From Desulfobacterales bacterium (GTDB taxonomy: Bacteria; Desulfobacterota; Desulfobacteria; Desulfobacterales; Desulfosalsimonadaceae), in contig JAXHNP010000007.1 in the NCBI GenBank assembly GCA_034520365.1, positions 868,001-932,000 of the forward strand: a stretch of 64,000 nucleotides of DNA, read 5' to 3'. Positions within the stretch are counted from its first letter, which is position 1. Each line of letters starts with the position of its first letter. The translations under genes and the position numbers were made by a program. Shown here piece by piece: positions 9,208 through 18,965 of the stretch. A model generated the notes under the pieces. That model was not told the origin of the DNA, did not search any database, and saw nothing but the letters and a program-made list of their open reading frames with translations.

Positions 9208-10152
9208 TTACTTCCAGAACTGGAAAAATTTTTTCCGGGGCGGATTTTTAAGCACCATCACCGGGATCTCTTTTTCCATCAGCCGGAAGGATTCCGAAAG
9301 GTTGCCCAATAGCGAGGTCACGTTGGCGGTATCGCCCTGGGCACCGAGCACGATGAGCCGGGCGTTATCGTCTATGGCCGCCTGGTAGATATTTTCCGCC
9401 TCGCTGGTCAGCTCATGACCGGTCTCGATCCGGCAGGGAATATCCGCCGGCGAGAGCTCATAATCCTTGAGAAACTGTTCATAGGCCCTTTTGGCCTGCT
9501 GCTGATAATGGCTGGCGCTTCGTTCCGTGGTGGCCGGGAAATAAGCCCGGGTGGGGTCGCACACAAAATAGCAGTTCATCTTAACTCCCCAGGTCCGCGA
9601 CATATCCAGAGTCCGCTCAAATGCCCGCACGGATTGGGATGAAAAATCAATGGCGCACAGAATCGGATCAATGCTTTTTGCTGCGTATTGGGGGACGAAC
9701 AGGAGGTCGCTGGACGCCTCTGCCGCGATTTTGCGGCTGTATCGCGCCTGGCGGTTTTCCCCGTATTTCTGGCCGATAAGCGTCAGGTCAATTTCATTTT
9801 TTTTGATGTAATCGACGATTTCCCGGGACGCATCCTCATAGCCAACCTGGGTGGCGATATCCCACTGGCACTCTTCCTCAAAATGGCTGTCCACGGAGTT
9901 GTGCATTTCCTCGCGAATGATCGAATTGAGCTCGGTTTCTATGTCCGGGAAACTCCGCTTGCCGCGGTCCGGCAGATCATGGGCCTGAATGGCATGAAAA
10001 AATGTGGCCTTGGCTGCCGGCAGCATCCGGGCCATGAACGCGGCATAGGAAATCAAATGCGTGTCAATGGCGGTCAGATCCAGGCATACCAGTAGGTTGC
10101 GAACCGGCTCTAATTGGGGGTAATTGGCGTTAGTCGGCATATGGGTACCCAT
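9208..10152 (-). CDS. tandem universal stress protein (UspA family)
   Basis: Two Usp domains in one chain of about 314 residues. The second domain ends with the nucleotide-binding signature LGAQGDTANVTSLLGNLSES (a G-x2-G-x9-G-N/S pattern), so it can probably bind ATP; the first domain is less complete. I place the start at the ATG one base after the stop codon of the upstream BCCT transporter gene; a second ATG four codons later is possible. A longer frame would overlap the transporter by about 70 bases and adds only basic residues. The tight spacing implies cotranscription with the transporter, a pairing seen for Usp regulators of transport under stress. Confidence 0.88.
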   Translation of the reverse strand: MGTHMPTNANYPQLEPVRNLLVCLDLTAIDTHLISYAAFMARMLPAAKATFFHAIQAHDLPDRGKRSFPDIETELNSIIREEMHNSVDSHFEEECQWDIATQVGYEDASREIVDYIKKNEIDLTLIGQKYGENRQARYSRKIAAEASSDLLFVPQYAAKSIDPILCAIDFSSQSVRAFERTLDMSRTWGVKMNCYFVCDPTRAYFPATTERSASHYQQQAKRAYEQFLKDYELSPADIPCRIETGHELTSEAENIYQAAIDDNARLIVLGAQGDTANVTSLLGNLSESFRLMEKEIPVMVLKNPPRKKFFQFWK

Positions 10153-10153
10153 A

Positions 10154-11824
10154 TCAAAAGGTTTCTGGGTTTTCGGTTTCTCCGGATGCGCCTTTTTCTT
10201 CCGCATTCCGGGCCTCCTTTTCATAGAGCAGCCGATGGATCAGCTCCTGATAGGATTCCCTTTCGACTGTCCTGGCCCGCAGCTGTTCCGCCTCATACTC
10301 GTTATTGAGGCCTTTCCAGAGGCTATACCCCATTATGAGCAATAATACGGCAAAAGGCAATCCCGTGGTGATGGAGGCGGTCTGCAGGGCGCTCAAGCCG
10401 CCGCCGATCAAAAGTACGGCCGCCACCGCCCCTTCCATTGTCGCCCAGAAGACCCGCTGGCCCACCGGCGAGTTGAGTTTTCCGCCCGAGGTAAAGGCAT
10501 CCACCACCAGCGAGCCGGAATCCGAGGATGTGACGAAAAAGCTGATGACCAGCACAATAGCGGCAAAGTTGGTGATCTGGGAAAACGGAAACTGCTCTAA
10601 CAGATAGTAAATCGCCACGGCCACATTTTCCTTGACCGGCCCGGCGATGCTGCCCATGTTCTCCATCTCGATATAAATGGCCGATCCGCCGAATGCTGTG
10701 ATCCATAGAAATGTCAGCAGCGACGGGATGATCAGCACGCTTAGTACGAATTCACGAACGGTTCGGCCCTTGGAGATCCGGGCGATAAACATGCCCACAA
10801 ACGGCGACCAGGAAATCCACCAGGCCCAGTAGAATACCGTCCAGCTGTTTTGCCAGTTGCTGTCCCGATAGCTTTCCGTCCAGAAGCTGGTGTTGAAAAA
10901 ATCCCCCAGATAAACCCCTAAATTCTGGACAAAAGAATCCAGAATCAGCACGCTTGGCCCCAGGAGCAGCAGAAAGACCAGCAGGATGGCGCCCAGATTG
11001 ATGTTCATTTGGCTTAAGCGTTTCACTCCTTTGTCGATTCCGGAGACCACGGAGAGGGTGGCGGCAAAGGTGATCACTGCCACCAGCACCACCTGAATGC
11101 CGGTATTGTCCGGAATGCCGAACAAATGATTCAGCCCGGCATTGACCTGCTGGACGCCGAAGCCCAGAGATGTGGCCAGGCCGAAAAGTGTGGCCAGCAC
11201 CGCCAGCACATCGATCACATCCCCCCAAATGCCATACACCCTGTCGCCCAGCAGCGGGTAGAAAACGGACCGGATGGCCAGCGGGAGTTTCCGGTTAAAG
11301 GCGAAAAATGCCAGGGCCATCCCCACCAGCGCATAAATGCCCCAGGGATGCAGCCCCCAGTGCAGAAACGTGGTTTTCATGGCGATTTTTGCGGCATCAA
11401 TTGCAGAACCGCCCCCATAGGGGGGCTCCATAAAGTGATAGATCGGCTCGGCCACGCTCCAGAAGAGAATCCCGATGCCCATGCCGGCGCTAAACAGCAT
11501 GGAAAACCAGGAAAATCTTGAAAAATCCGGTACCGCGTTTTTGCCGCCCAGACGGATGGAGCCCAGCCGGCTGAAGGCGATAAATATCATAATAAACAGG
11601 TAGAGGTTGACCGTGATGACGAAAAACCAGCTGAAGTTATTGGATATAAAGCTTTGCATGGCGGAAAACACGGTTTCCATCGGCTCGCCCACCAGAAGGG
11701 TGACCGCGATAAAAAGCGCGGTGAGAATGGCGGCGGGCCAGAAAACCGGCGGATGGATGTCAAAATAGCGGTGGCTGCTGACTGGTTGCGGGGTGCTCCC
11801 GGAAGTCGTTGTTTTATCTGTCAT
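10154..11824 (-). CDS. BCCT family betaine/choline/carnitine transporter
   Basis: Secondary transporter for quaternary ammonium compounds such as glycine betaine, choline or carnitine. The 556 residues contain about twelve membrane segments and the Trp-rich family signature WTVFYWAWWISWSPFVG followed by MFIARISKGRTVREF. The long first segments and the charged C-terminal tail are typical. Substrate cannot be told from sequence: roles in osmoprotection or in supplying methylamine precursors are both possible. It heads a two-gene unit with the UspA-like protein and is divergent from the histidine kinase at 12098. Confidence 0.93.
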   Translation of the reverse strand: MTDKTTTSGSTPQPVSSHRYFDIHPPVFWPAAILTALFIAVTLLVGEPMETVFSAMQSFISNNFSWFFVITVNLYLFIMIFIAFSRLGSIRLGGKNAVPDFSRFSWFSMLFSAGMGIGILFWSVAEPIYHFMEPPYGGGSAIDAAKIAMKTTFLHWGLHPWGIYALVGMALAFFAFNRKLPLAIRSVFYPLLGDRVYGIWGDVIDVLAVLATLFGLATSLGFGVQQVNAGLNHLFGIPDNTGIQVVLVAVITFAATLSVVSGIDKGVKRLSQMNINLGAILLVFLLLLGPSVLILDSFVQNLGVYLGDFFNTSFWTESYRDSNWQNSWTVFYWAWWISWSPFVGMFIARISKGRTVREFVLSVLIIPSLLTFLWITAFGGSAIYIEMENMGSIAGPVKENVAVAIYYLLEQFPFSQITNFAAIVLVISFFVTSSDSGSLVVDAFTSGGKLNSPVGQRVFWATMEGAVAAVLLIGGGLSALQTASITTGLPFAVLLLIMGYSLWKGLNNEYEAEQLRARTVERESYQELIHRLLYEKEARNAEEKGASGETENPETF

Positions 11825-12037
11825 GCGAACAATCCTGTCCTTTGTCGTCGCCGGATGTGGGTAAGAACGCTTGGGGCTCTTGGCAGCAATTTAAAAAGTA
11901 TACTAATTCTTAAATCCATTTATGTAAAACCAAAAATTCAGGCGATTAACCGATGGCACACAACCCAAAATTGGCCCCTATATGAGGCCGGCAAAAAAAG
12001 CCGTCTGCTTTTCCCGCCTTTTGCCGGCAATCATTGT

Positions 12038-12065
12038 TTGACTCCGGCAAAATGGCCTTTATACT
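12038..12065 (+). promoter_or_regulatory. sigma-70-type promoter of the histidine kinase gene
   Basis: TTGACT at 12038-12043 and TATACT at 12060-12065, spacer 16 bp, 33 bp before the kinase start codon. The intergenic region 11825-12097 also has an inverted GCCGGCAAAA block, repeated at 11980 and 12022, that could be a hairpin or an operator. Confidence 0.5.
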
Positions 12066-12097
12066 AAGTTAAATGGTATCATCAGAAAGACGCACCC

Positions 12098-14572
12098 ATG
12101 TATGAGCAGTTTAACAATTTACTGGAAGACATTTCAGATCCCATCTATCTGATGGATCCGGAGGGCGCGATTCAATATTTGAATGAAGCCGCCCGGGGCG
12201 TTTTGGGCTTTGAATGTACGTCCAATCCTTTAACCTGTCGGTTGTCGGACTGTCATCCGAAGTGGGCCGAAGAGATGATCCGGGAACAGGCCATTCCCTC
12301 AGCCATTGCCAACGGCCGGTGGCGGGGGGAAAGCGCGCTTCTCACCCGAAACGGGATGGTGCTTCCGGTCTTTCAGACGATTCATGTGCAGCGCACCTCT
12401 CTTGGCGGCATTGCGCACCTGTCCGCCGTTTTCAAGGCCGATACCGGCGACTATTTTGAAAAGGCGAGAAAACTGGATCGGCTGACCCAGCTGGAAACGC
12501 TGATTCAGCTGTCCAAGCATGTCATGGAGGAAACCCGCCGAAGCGCCGTGATTCAGCAGGTGGTTTCCGCAGCCTGCGCCCTGACCAAAGGCAATGTCTG
12601 TATATTCTGTAAAATAACCCCCGCCGGCCGGGCAGTTATTGACAAGGCCCTTGACGGAAGTCCCGCCTGTGAGCTTTTGATGGCCGATATCTGGAAGCTC
12701 TTGGATGCCCCGAAATTTTTGGCGGATCTGGCCCGGAAAAAATCGCTGCGTCTGGTTTCAGCGGAATTTTACTCTTATAGCGAGAAATTTCCGAACCCAT
12801 CGGGTGAAACCACCCAAGCCGGGCTAAAGCACCTGGTCTCTGCCCGCCTGGATGAGCCCGCAGGAGAGGGCGGGGGCATGATTCTGGTGGGCAATACCGA
12901 TAATGTGGCTTTTACGCCGGAAGATGAGGCCATGCTGATTCATCTGGCCGCGTTCACGGAACTGGCCCTGCGGCATATCCATTCAAACAAAGAGGCCAGG
13001 CGACGCTCCCGGGAAATGGAACTTATTTTTACCAACCTCAAGGAAGCGGTGATGGTCTGCGATGTCAACGGCTCGCCGGTGATGGCCAATCCGGCCTGCG
13101 TCGCATTCCTGGGGTTTGATCCGGTGGGCACCTCATGCCGCAATGTCGCCCGGCAGATGCGGCTGCAGCTGCCGGACGGCACCCGGATTTTTTCAGATGA
13201 AATGCCTTACGCAAGGGCGCTGCGCGGCGAATCCGTTCTGGATGAGCGCTATTACGGCTATGATGATAATGACAACCCGCTGGTCTACATTATATCCTCA
13301 ACTCCTTTGTATCGGGACGATGAAGTCGTCGGCGCGGTGACGGTCTGGCGGGATGAGACCGATCTGGAGCGTCTCACCGAGCAGTTGATCTCCGAGCAGT
13401 CCGCCCTGCAGACCATTATCCGGAGTGCGCCGGAGGGGATCGTGGTGGTGGATAAGGAATGCCGGATTACCATGGCCAATCCCACGGCCGTCCGTCTGTA
13501 CGGCCGGGAGGTGCCCTATGGGCAGCCATTGGCCGCCCAGACGGATTTAAGTTTGATGCATCCGGACGGCACCCCTTTTGATCCAATGGATCTGCCGCTT
13601 TCCCGCTCGGTTTTTAACGGCGAGGTGCTTTATGACCAGGAAATGGCCATATCCCTGCCTGACGGCCGTATGCGGTATCTTTTGGTCAATACCACGCCCA
13701 TCAAAAATCAGGCGCATGAAGTTATCGGCGGGGTCGGCGTCTTCCATGACATTACCCAGCGGCGCAGTGAAAAGGTGCAGCTCCAGCAGGATAAGAATAT
13801 CCTTGAAAAACGGGTGGCTGAGCGCAACGTGGAGCTTGAGCATCTGGTTGAAACTTTAAAGACGGAAATCGAGGAGCGAAAGCGCGTGGAGCAAAAGCTC
13901 AGGGAGTCGCAGCAGGAACTGCGGCTTATGTCCAGGCGCACGCTTGAGGCCCTTGAGGCGGACAAGCAGGCAGTGGCCAAAGAGCTGCACGACAGCATCG
14001 GTGCAAGCCTTGCGGCCATTAAATTCAGCCTGGAAGAGCGGCTTTCCGCCATGCAGTCAGTCCCGGATGTGGATACCATCTCTCTTGAGAAAATCGTGTC
14101 CTATCTTTTGTATACCATCAAGGAAACCAAGCGGATAGCAGCGGAGCTGCGGCCGACAACGCTTGATGATCTTGGGCTTTTGGCCACTATTGATTGGTTT
14201 TGCCGTGAATTTTCGGGGTTTTATAAAAATATCGAGATCACCAATGAGATCACCATTCATGAATCCGAACTATCCGATGCGATGAAAATCGTCATTTATC
14301 GGATTCTTCAGGAATCTTTTAATAATGCCGCCAAGCACGCCGAGGCATCGAATATCCATTTTACGCTGGGCCGATATAACGGCGGGATTCAGATGGTAGT
14401 AACAGATGACGGAAGCGGGTTTGTGCCAAAATCCGATGTATTTGCCGAGGACCCCTTAACCGGCCATGGCATCGAAGGCATGCGCGAGCGCGCCGAACTC
14501 TGCGGCGGCCAATTGGAGATCAACTCCCGGGAGGGGGAGGGGACAAAGATCACCGTTACCCTGCCGCTTTAA
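12098..14572 (+). CDS. PAS/GAF sensor histidine kinase (NarL-partner type)
   Basis: An 824-residue sensor with no membrane segments, so probably cytoplasmic. Order of parts: PAS at about 1-115, a GAF-like region at about 140-300, PAS at about 310-430, PAS at about 435-560, a coiled coil, then HisKA_3 with the phospho-accepting His631 in AKELHDSIGASLAAIKFSLE, and a HATPase_c domain ending with the GHGIEGMRERAELCGG block. HisKA_3 kinases pair with LuxR/NarL regulators, and just such a regulator is encoded convergently 30 bp downstream at 14603-15262, which makes the two a likely pair. The signal is unknown. Confidence 0.92.
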   Translation: MYEQFNNLLEDISDPIYLMDPEGAIQYLNEAARGVLGFECTSNPLTCRLSDCHPKWAEEMIREQAIPSAIANGRWRGESALLTRNGMVLPVFQTIHVQRTSLGGIAHLSAVFKADTGDYFEKARKLDRLTQLETLIQLSKHVMEETRRSAVIQQVVSAACALTKGNVCIFCKITPAGRAVIDKALDGSPACELLMADIWKLLDAPKFLADLARKKSLRLVSAEFYSYSEKFPNPSGETTQAGLKHLVSARLDEPAGEGGGMILVGNTDNVAFTPEDEAMLIHLAAFTELALRHIHSNKEARRRSREMELIFTNLKEAVMVCDVNGSPVMANPACVAFLGFDPVGTSCRNVARQMRLQLPDGTRIFSDEMPYARALRGESVLDERYYGYDDNDNPLVYIISSTPLYRDDEVVGAVTVWRDETDLERLTEQLISEQSALQTIIRSAPEGIVVVDKECRITMANPTAVRLYGREVPYGQPLAAQTDLSLMHPDGTPFDPMDLPLSRSVFNGEVLYDQEMAISLPDGRMRYLLVNTTPIKNQAHEVIGGVGVFHDITQRRSEKVQLQQDKNILEKRVAERNVELEHLVETLKTEIEERKRVEQKLRESQQELRLMSRRTLEALEADKQAVAKELHDSIGASLAAIKFSLEERLSAMQSVPDVDTISLEKIVSYLLYTIKETKRIAAELRPTTLDDLGLLATIDWFCREFSGFYKNIEITNEITIHESELSDAMKIVIYRILQESFNNAAKHAEASNIHFTLGRYNGGIQMVVTDDGSGFVPKSDVFAEDPLTGHGIEGMRERAELCGGQLEINSREGEGTKITVTLPL

Positions 14573-14602
14573 TATGCTTCACCTGTGGGGAATAATGGGG
14601 GA

Positions 14603-15262
14603 TTATTTCTGCTGGACCAGGCCCTGGTCAATGGCAAACGCGGTTAATGCCGCGGCATTGTGAAGGTTTAGCTTTTGCATGATGTTGGCCCGGTGCTTTT
14701 CCACGGTTTTAACGCTGATATTTAAGAGATCGCCGATCTGTTTGTTGGTATAGCCCTCGGCGAGCAGCTTTAAAACTTCCCGCTCCCGGTGGGTCAGGTT
14801 TTCCCACGAGGATTTGGATTTAATTTTTTTATGCCCTTCCAGATAGCCTTCCATGACATTATCCGCAATCCCCGGGCTGATATAGGTTTTGCCGTTTAAA
14901 ATGCTGGTTATGGCGAGCAGCAGTTCCTCGCGGCTGGCATCTTTAATGCAGTAGCCGTTGGCCCCCGCTTCGAATGTTTCAATCACATACTGATCGGACT
15001 CATGGATGGTCAGCACCAGGATCCGCATGTCGCTGAAATGCCGGCGCAGCTCCTTAATGACGCTGATGCCGCTTAAACGGGGCATGGAGAGGTCTAAGAG
15101 CAGGAGATCCGGCTGCTTCTTTTTGATCGAGTTAATGGCTTCCAACCCGTCTCTGGCTTCGCCAATAACCTCGAGCCCTTCCCTGGCGGCGAGCATGGCT
15201 TTCAGGCCGTCACGGAATAGTTGGTGATCTTCTGCAATAAAGACGGTTTTTTTATCTTCCAT
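14603..15262 (-). CDS. NarL/LuxR family response regulator
   Basis: A 219-residue two-domain regulator. The receiver domain has the acidic pair ED at residues 11-12, the phospho-acceptor Asp57 in LLLLDLSMPRLSG and a conserved Lys near 108. The output domain has the LuxR-type helix-turn-helix LTHREREVLKLLAEGYTNKQ followed by VKTVEKHRANIMQKL. It is probably phosphorylated by the adjacent HisKA_3 kinase, though the genes are convergent rather than in one operon, so they would be expressed from separate promoters. Confidence 0.93.
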   Translation of the reverse strand: MEDKKTVFIAEDHQLFRDGLKAMLAAREGLEVIGEARDGLEAINSIKKKQPDLLLLDLSMPRLSGISVIKELRRHFSDMRILVLTIHESDQYVIETFEAGANGYCIKDASREELLLAITSILNGKTYISPGIADNVMEGYLEGHKKIKSKSSWENLTHREREVLKLLAEGYTNKQIGDLLNISVKTVEKHRANIMQKLNLHNAAALTAFAIDQGLVQQK

Positions 15263-15617
15263 AGGCTTTTGGCTTAGTATGCCCGCAGAATTATTTGGGG
15301 TACCGTAAAAATCAACTGTAGGATAAAAAATTTATAATAAAAATGGATATAAGTGTAAATATAAATTTTTGGAAAAATATGGTACTGAGGCGATGGGGAT
15401 AAGAGGCTTCAGGTGTCAGATGTCAGGAAATATTTTCTAAAGGCAGGCAGGCCGGAGCTTTTGAGTGCAGGTCTGAACACTGAACACTGAAATTTCACCG
15501 GGAAGTTACACAGAAATATTCGAATACGGTCGGATAAAAGTGGCAGTATGGCTTTAGAATAAAAACGGGGCGGCCGAATCGCGGCCGCCCCGTTAAGAAT
15601 TCAAAAAGATAAAAGGA
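15263..15617. other. intergenic region with inverted repeat, no gene
   Basis: 355 bp without a supported gene. An AT-rich stretch at 15300-15380 should contain the promoter of the response regulator. At 15407-15492 there is a partly palindromic block: TTCAGGTGTCAGATGTCAGG faces CTGAACACTGAACACTGAA. A relative of it lies at 28637-28712. The sigma-factor terminator at 15561-15594 closes the region. Confidence 0.5.
15561..15594 (-). terminator. rho-independent terminator of the sigma factor gene
   Basis: Read on the minus strand: ACGGGGCGGCCG, a short loop, CGGCCGCCCCGTTTTTA. A perfect 11-12 bp GC stem is followed by a T-run, 24 bp after the stop codon of the rpoH-like gene. Confidence 0.9.
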
Positions 15618-16607
15618 TTATGAAGCCATGGCTTGGGCCAGTTCTTCGTAATCCGGCAATTCTTTTTTCAAAAAATCTCGGATTTTGAACAGAATCTCGC
15701 GCTCCACCTGCCGGACCCGTTCCCGGGAGATGCCCAGAAAATCCCCGATTTGCTGGAGTGTCTGCGGGGTTTCAGCATAGATCCGCTTATCCAAAATGGT
15801 GCGCTCTCTGTAGGTGATGGTTTTGCGGAACTGAGCCATTTTTTCGCGGACCATATCCGACATCTGCTTTTTCGAAACCTGGGTTTCCAGGGGCTCATCA
15901 TTGGATTCCAGGATTTCAAGCCACTCCGTATTCGAATCCGCATTTAACGGGGCATCCAGAAACACATTGCTGCTGTGCAGTCGCTGATCCATATCCACAA
16001 TATCCTCTTCCGCCACCCCGCAGTTTTGGGCTAGCCGGTCCGGGGTGGGACTGATGCCCTGGCTGGCCAGTTTATCCCTTTCCTGGCGGAGCTTAAAGAA
16101 AAGCTTCCGCTGCCCCTCGGTGGTCACAATTTTAACTACGCGAAAATTATCTTGAATAAATTTAAGAATATAGGCTTTAATCCAGAATGCCGCATAATAG
16201 GAGAATTTGACATTGCGCTCCGGGTCATATTTTTGGGCGGCCCGCAAAAGACCGATGTTTCCCTCCTGGATCAGGTCGTTCATATTATGCTTCCAGAAGC
16301 GCTGAAATTTCATCGCGATTTTGACCACCAGCCGAAGGTTGCAGACCACGAGCTGATAAACCGCCGCCTGGTCGCCGTCGTTCTGAACCCGCCGGGCCAG
16401 CGAAATTTCTTCTTTCCGGGTGAGCAGCTCGTGCCGTCGGATATCGGACATGTAGCGCTGGAGGGCATCGGCGCTGGCCGGGGCGGCAGCGGTTTTTTCT
16501 TCTTTGGTGCCGTCATCTCCGGTTTCTTTTAAACCGGCAGCAGGGATGGTTTTGGGGCTTTTCGGATTAAGTGCGGGTATTTCAGATTTCGTCGTTTCAG
16601 TAAACAT
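15618..16607 (-). CDS. rpoH: RpoH-like (sigma-32) RNA polymerase sigma factor
   Basis: Heat-shock-type alternative sigma factor of 329 residues. After an acidic, low-complexity N-terminus come region 1.2/2 (SLARRVQNDGD, then NLRLVVKIAMKFQ, DLIQEGNIGLLRAAQKYDPE and FSYYAAFWIKAYILKFI), the RpoH-box-like TTEGQRKLFFKLRQERDKL, region 3, and region 4.2 with the helix-turn-helix TLQQIGDFLGISRERVRQVE. Region 1.1 of housekeeping RpoD is absent. The RpoH box after region 2.4 separates it from other sigma factors. GGGAG precedes the ATG. It has its own terminator and stands alone. Confidence 0.88.
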   Translation of the reverse strand: MFTETTKSEIPALNPKSPKTIPAAGLKETGDDGTKEEKTAAAPASADALQRYMSDIRRHELLTRKEEISLARRVQNDGDQAAVYQLVVCNLRLVVKIAMKFQRFWKHNMNDLIQEGNIGLLRAAQKYDPERNVKFSYYAAFWIKAYILKFIQDNFRVVKIVTTEGQRKLFFKLRQERDKLASQGISPTPDRLAQNCGVAEEDIVDMDQRLHSSNVFLDAPLNADSNTEWLEILESNDEPLETQVSKKQMSDMVREKMAQFRKTITYRERTILDKRIYAETPQTLQQIGDFLGISRERVRQVEREILFKIRDFLKKELPDYEELAQAMAS

Positions 16608-16783
16608 TTTGATCTCCCATTTAAAAGATTGGCGATTCTGACTTTAACCCAATGACTCTCAATTAATTTTCTTTTGCCTAAAACGATGTTACGAAAACCA
16701 TGATCGAGCGTCAGTGATTCCAAATTTTGGCTTCACTATATTCGGCTTTAAGCGGAAAGTGTATTGGGGCAAGGATGTATTTT

Positions 16784-16939
16784 ATGCATCAGGGGACTGT
16801 AGTCCCTGCAGAAAAAACCCGCATTTTTTTAAAATTGCCCATAGGGGAGAGGAGAGTTCAGCCACTGGTTCAAAAAGATGGCGGGGTTGTCGGGGATAAG
16901 AAAAGAATTATGTTTAAACATATTGTGGCTGAAAATTAA
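16784..16939 (+). CDS. possible 51-residue hypothetical protein upstream of lpd
   Basis: Open frame starting ATG CAT CAG with AAGGATG about 10 bases upstream, ending 14 bp before the lpd-like gene. The peptide is basic, without cysteines or a membrane segment (MHQGTVVPAEKTRIF and so on). A small hairpin, GGGACTGTAGTCCC, lies within its first codons. I do not recognise it, and it may be only leader sequence. The stretch 16608-16783 before it is AT-rich and holds nothing else that I can support. Confidence 0.35.
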   Translation: MHQGTVVPAEKTRIFLKLPIGERRVQPLVQKDGGVVGDKKRIMFKHIVAEN

Positions 16940-16953
16940 GGGAAAGGAGCGAC

Positions 16954-18369
16954 ATGGGGCTTAAGAGTGAGGCGTCAAAAAAGATCCGGAAAAAACCGGA
17001 TAAAACCTATGATGTGATTGTGATCGGTTCCGGATCCGGAATGGCGGTTGTGGAAAATGCCATTCAGCAGGGACTTCGGGTGGCCCTGGTGGATAAGGGG
17101 CCGGCCGGGGGGACCTGTTTGAATGTGGGGTGTATCCCGTCGAAAATGTTGGTGTCGGTGGCGGATCGTATCATGGAGATCCGCGAGGCGGATCGCTTCG
17201 GTATTGAGGCCAGAATTGAATCCATTGATTTTTCCAGGATCATGAAGGAGATGCGCGATGCGGTCATACCGGATCATCAGCAGATCCACAGGGCGCTTAA
17301 GTCAGAAGAGAAAATCGATTATTATGAGGGAACCGGGCATTTTGTGGCCCCGAATGAAATCGCGATAAACAACCACCGGATCCGGGGGGATAAGATTTTT
17401 ATCGCCGCCGGAAGCCGCCCGGTGATCCCCGAAATCCCGGGGCTTGACCGGATTGCCTACCTGACCAATGAAACCCTGCTTAAGCTGGAGGCGCTGCCCG
17501 AATCCATGGTGATTATCGGCGGCGGCTATATCGCTTGTGAATACGGGCATTTTTTCTCAGCCTTGGGCACAGATGTCACCATTGTTCAGAACCGGGACCG
17601 GCTGCTGCCCGACGAGGAGCCTGAAATATCGGAAATTCTGGCATTTGATCTGGCAAACCGAGTGACTATTTATAATGATTCGGAAGTTGACGGGGTCCAG
17701 CCGGCTGATGGCAAAATCAATGCGGCGGTTCGCAATCTTAAGGATGGAAAGACGCGGTCCTTGTCTGTGGAGCATATCCTGGTGGCTGCGGGCCGGCGGT
17801 CCAATGCAAACCTGTTGCAGGTTGAAAACGCGGGGCTTGAAACGGATGCCAATGGGTTTATCCGCACGGATGCATATCTCCAGACCAGCCGGAAAGGGAT
17901 ATGGGCGTTCGGGGATATAATCGGCCGGCAGATGTTTACCCACACGGCCAATGCCGAGGCGGATATCGTCTGGGATAATGCCATGAACGGCGAGCGTGAG
18001 TCGATAGACTATGATGTGGTTCCCCGGGCGGTGTTTACCTACCCGCCGGTCGGGGCGGTGGGGCTCACAGCGGAGCAGGCCGCAAAGGTCCATGAGATTT
18101 TGGTGGGCACCGCGCGGTACGGGGATGTGGCCAAGGGGATGGCGCTTCGCGAGGACCGCGGCATGGCCAAGGTGGTCCTTGAGAAAGAGAGCTTAAAGCT
18201 TTTGGGGTTTCATATCATCGGTCCGCATGCGCCCATCCTGATTCAGGAGGTGGCCAATGCCATGGCCATCGGCGGCCAATTGGGGGCGTTATTTTCCGGT
18301 CAGCACATCCACCCGGCCCTGACCGAGCTGATTCCCAAGACATTCGGCAACCTGAGCGAGCCCGGGTAG
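16954..18369 (+). CDS. dihydrolipoyl dehydrogenase-like flavoprotein disulfide reductase
   Basis: FAD/NAD(P) pyridine nucleotide-disulfide oxidoreductase of 471 residues. A lysine-rich N-terminus (about 15 residues) precedes VIGSGSGMAVVENAIQQG, the FAD-binding fold. The redox-active disulfide is in GGTCLNVGCIPSKML. The NAD-binding motif is IIGGGYIACEYGHFFSALG near 185, FAD motif WAFGDI near 315, and the C-terminal dimer-interface active site is HIHPALTELI. All catalytic residues are present. No lipoyl-domain, 2-oxoacid dehydrogenase or glycine-cleavage genes are nearby, so mycothione- or mercuric-reductase-like relatives acting on other disulfides cannot be ruled out. Confidence 0.85.
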   Translation: MGLKSEASKKIRKKPDKTYDVIVIGSGSGMAVVENAIQQGLRVALVDKGPAGGTCLNVGCIPSKMLVSVADRIMEIREADRFGIEARIESIDFSRIMKEMRDAVIPDHQQIHRALKSEEKIDYYEGTGHFVAPNEIAINNHRIRGDKIFIAAGSRPVIPEIPGLDRIAYLTNETLLKLEALPESMVIIGGGYIACEYGHFFSALGTDVTIVQNRDRLLPDEEPEISEILAFDLANRVTIYNDSEVDGVQPADGKINAAVRNLKDGKTRSLSVEHILVAAGRRSNANLLQVENAGLETDANGFIRTDAYLQTSRKGIWAFGDIIGRQMFTHTANAEADIVWDNAMNGERESIDYDVVPRAVFTYPPVGAVGLTAEQAAKVHEILVGTARYGDVAKGMALREDRGMAKVVLEKESLKLLGFHIIGPHAPILIQEVANAMAIGGQLGALFSGQHIHPALTELIPKTFGNLSEPG

Positions 18370-18546
18370 ATTAGAACAGAATGCCTATGCAGATCCATGT
18401 AGGGAACCCCCCAGGGTAAAATACAGGATTAACTGTATTGACCCAATCGGCGACAGCATATATGTAATCATGTAAAATTTTTATAGATTTTAAATGGTTA
18501 TCAATTAACCCGGCAATTACAACCAAACCCATAAAGGAGGAGCATC

Positions 18547-18942
18547 ATGGCAAGTATCGGGGATCTATTTCAATCCGGCGATTGGAAAAACGAAAAACAC
18601 GTGCCGGTGATCGAGTGTCCGGAAGGCGTAACCGCGGATGAGATGTTTGAGGTCAAGCTCTCCATCGGAAAGGAGATCTCGCATCCCAATACCACCGAGC
18701 ATCACATCCGGTGGATGCGGCTCTATTTCAAGCCGGCAAATGACAAGTTTGCCTACGAGGTCGGAAATTTCGAGTTCACCGCCCACGGTGAAGCGGCAGC
18801 CGGCGCCAACCAGGGGCCGGTCTATACCGATCATGCGGTAACCGCAAGACTCAAGGTCAACCAGTCCGGAACGCTTATCGCTGCCTCTTACTGCAATATC
18901 CACGGGCTCTGGGAAAGTTCCAGGGAGATCGCCGTCGGATAG
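18547..18942 (+). CDS. sor: superoxide reductase (neelaredoxin, class II)
   Basis: Reduces superoxide to hydrogen peroxide at a square-pyramidal Fe(His)4(Cys) site, the oxygen defence typical of anaerobes. In 131 residues the ligands can be seen: H18 in EKHVP, H46 in SHPNTTEHHI with H52, and C116 and H119 in CNIHGLW. K17 next to the first ligand is the family lysine. It lacks the N-terminal desulforedoxin domain of class I desulfoferrodoxin. AAAGGAGGAGC precedes the ATG. Rubrerythrin follows 200 bp later, separated by a dispersed repeat; together they can turn superoxide to water. Confidence 0.93.
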   Translation: MASIGDLFQSGDWKNEKHVPVIECPEGVTADEMFEVKLSIGKEISHPNTTEHHIRWMRLYFKPANDKFAYEVGNFEFTAHGEAAAGANQGPVYTDHAVTARLKVNQSGTLIAASYCNIHGLWESSREIAVG

Positions 18943-18965
18943 GGCGGCTTGGCTTGATGTGAAAA

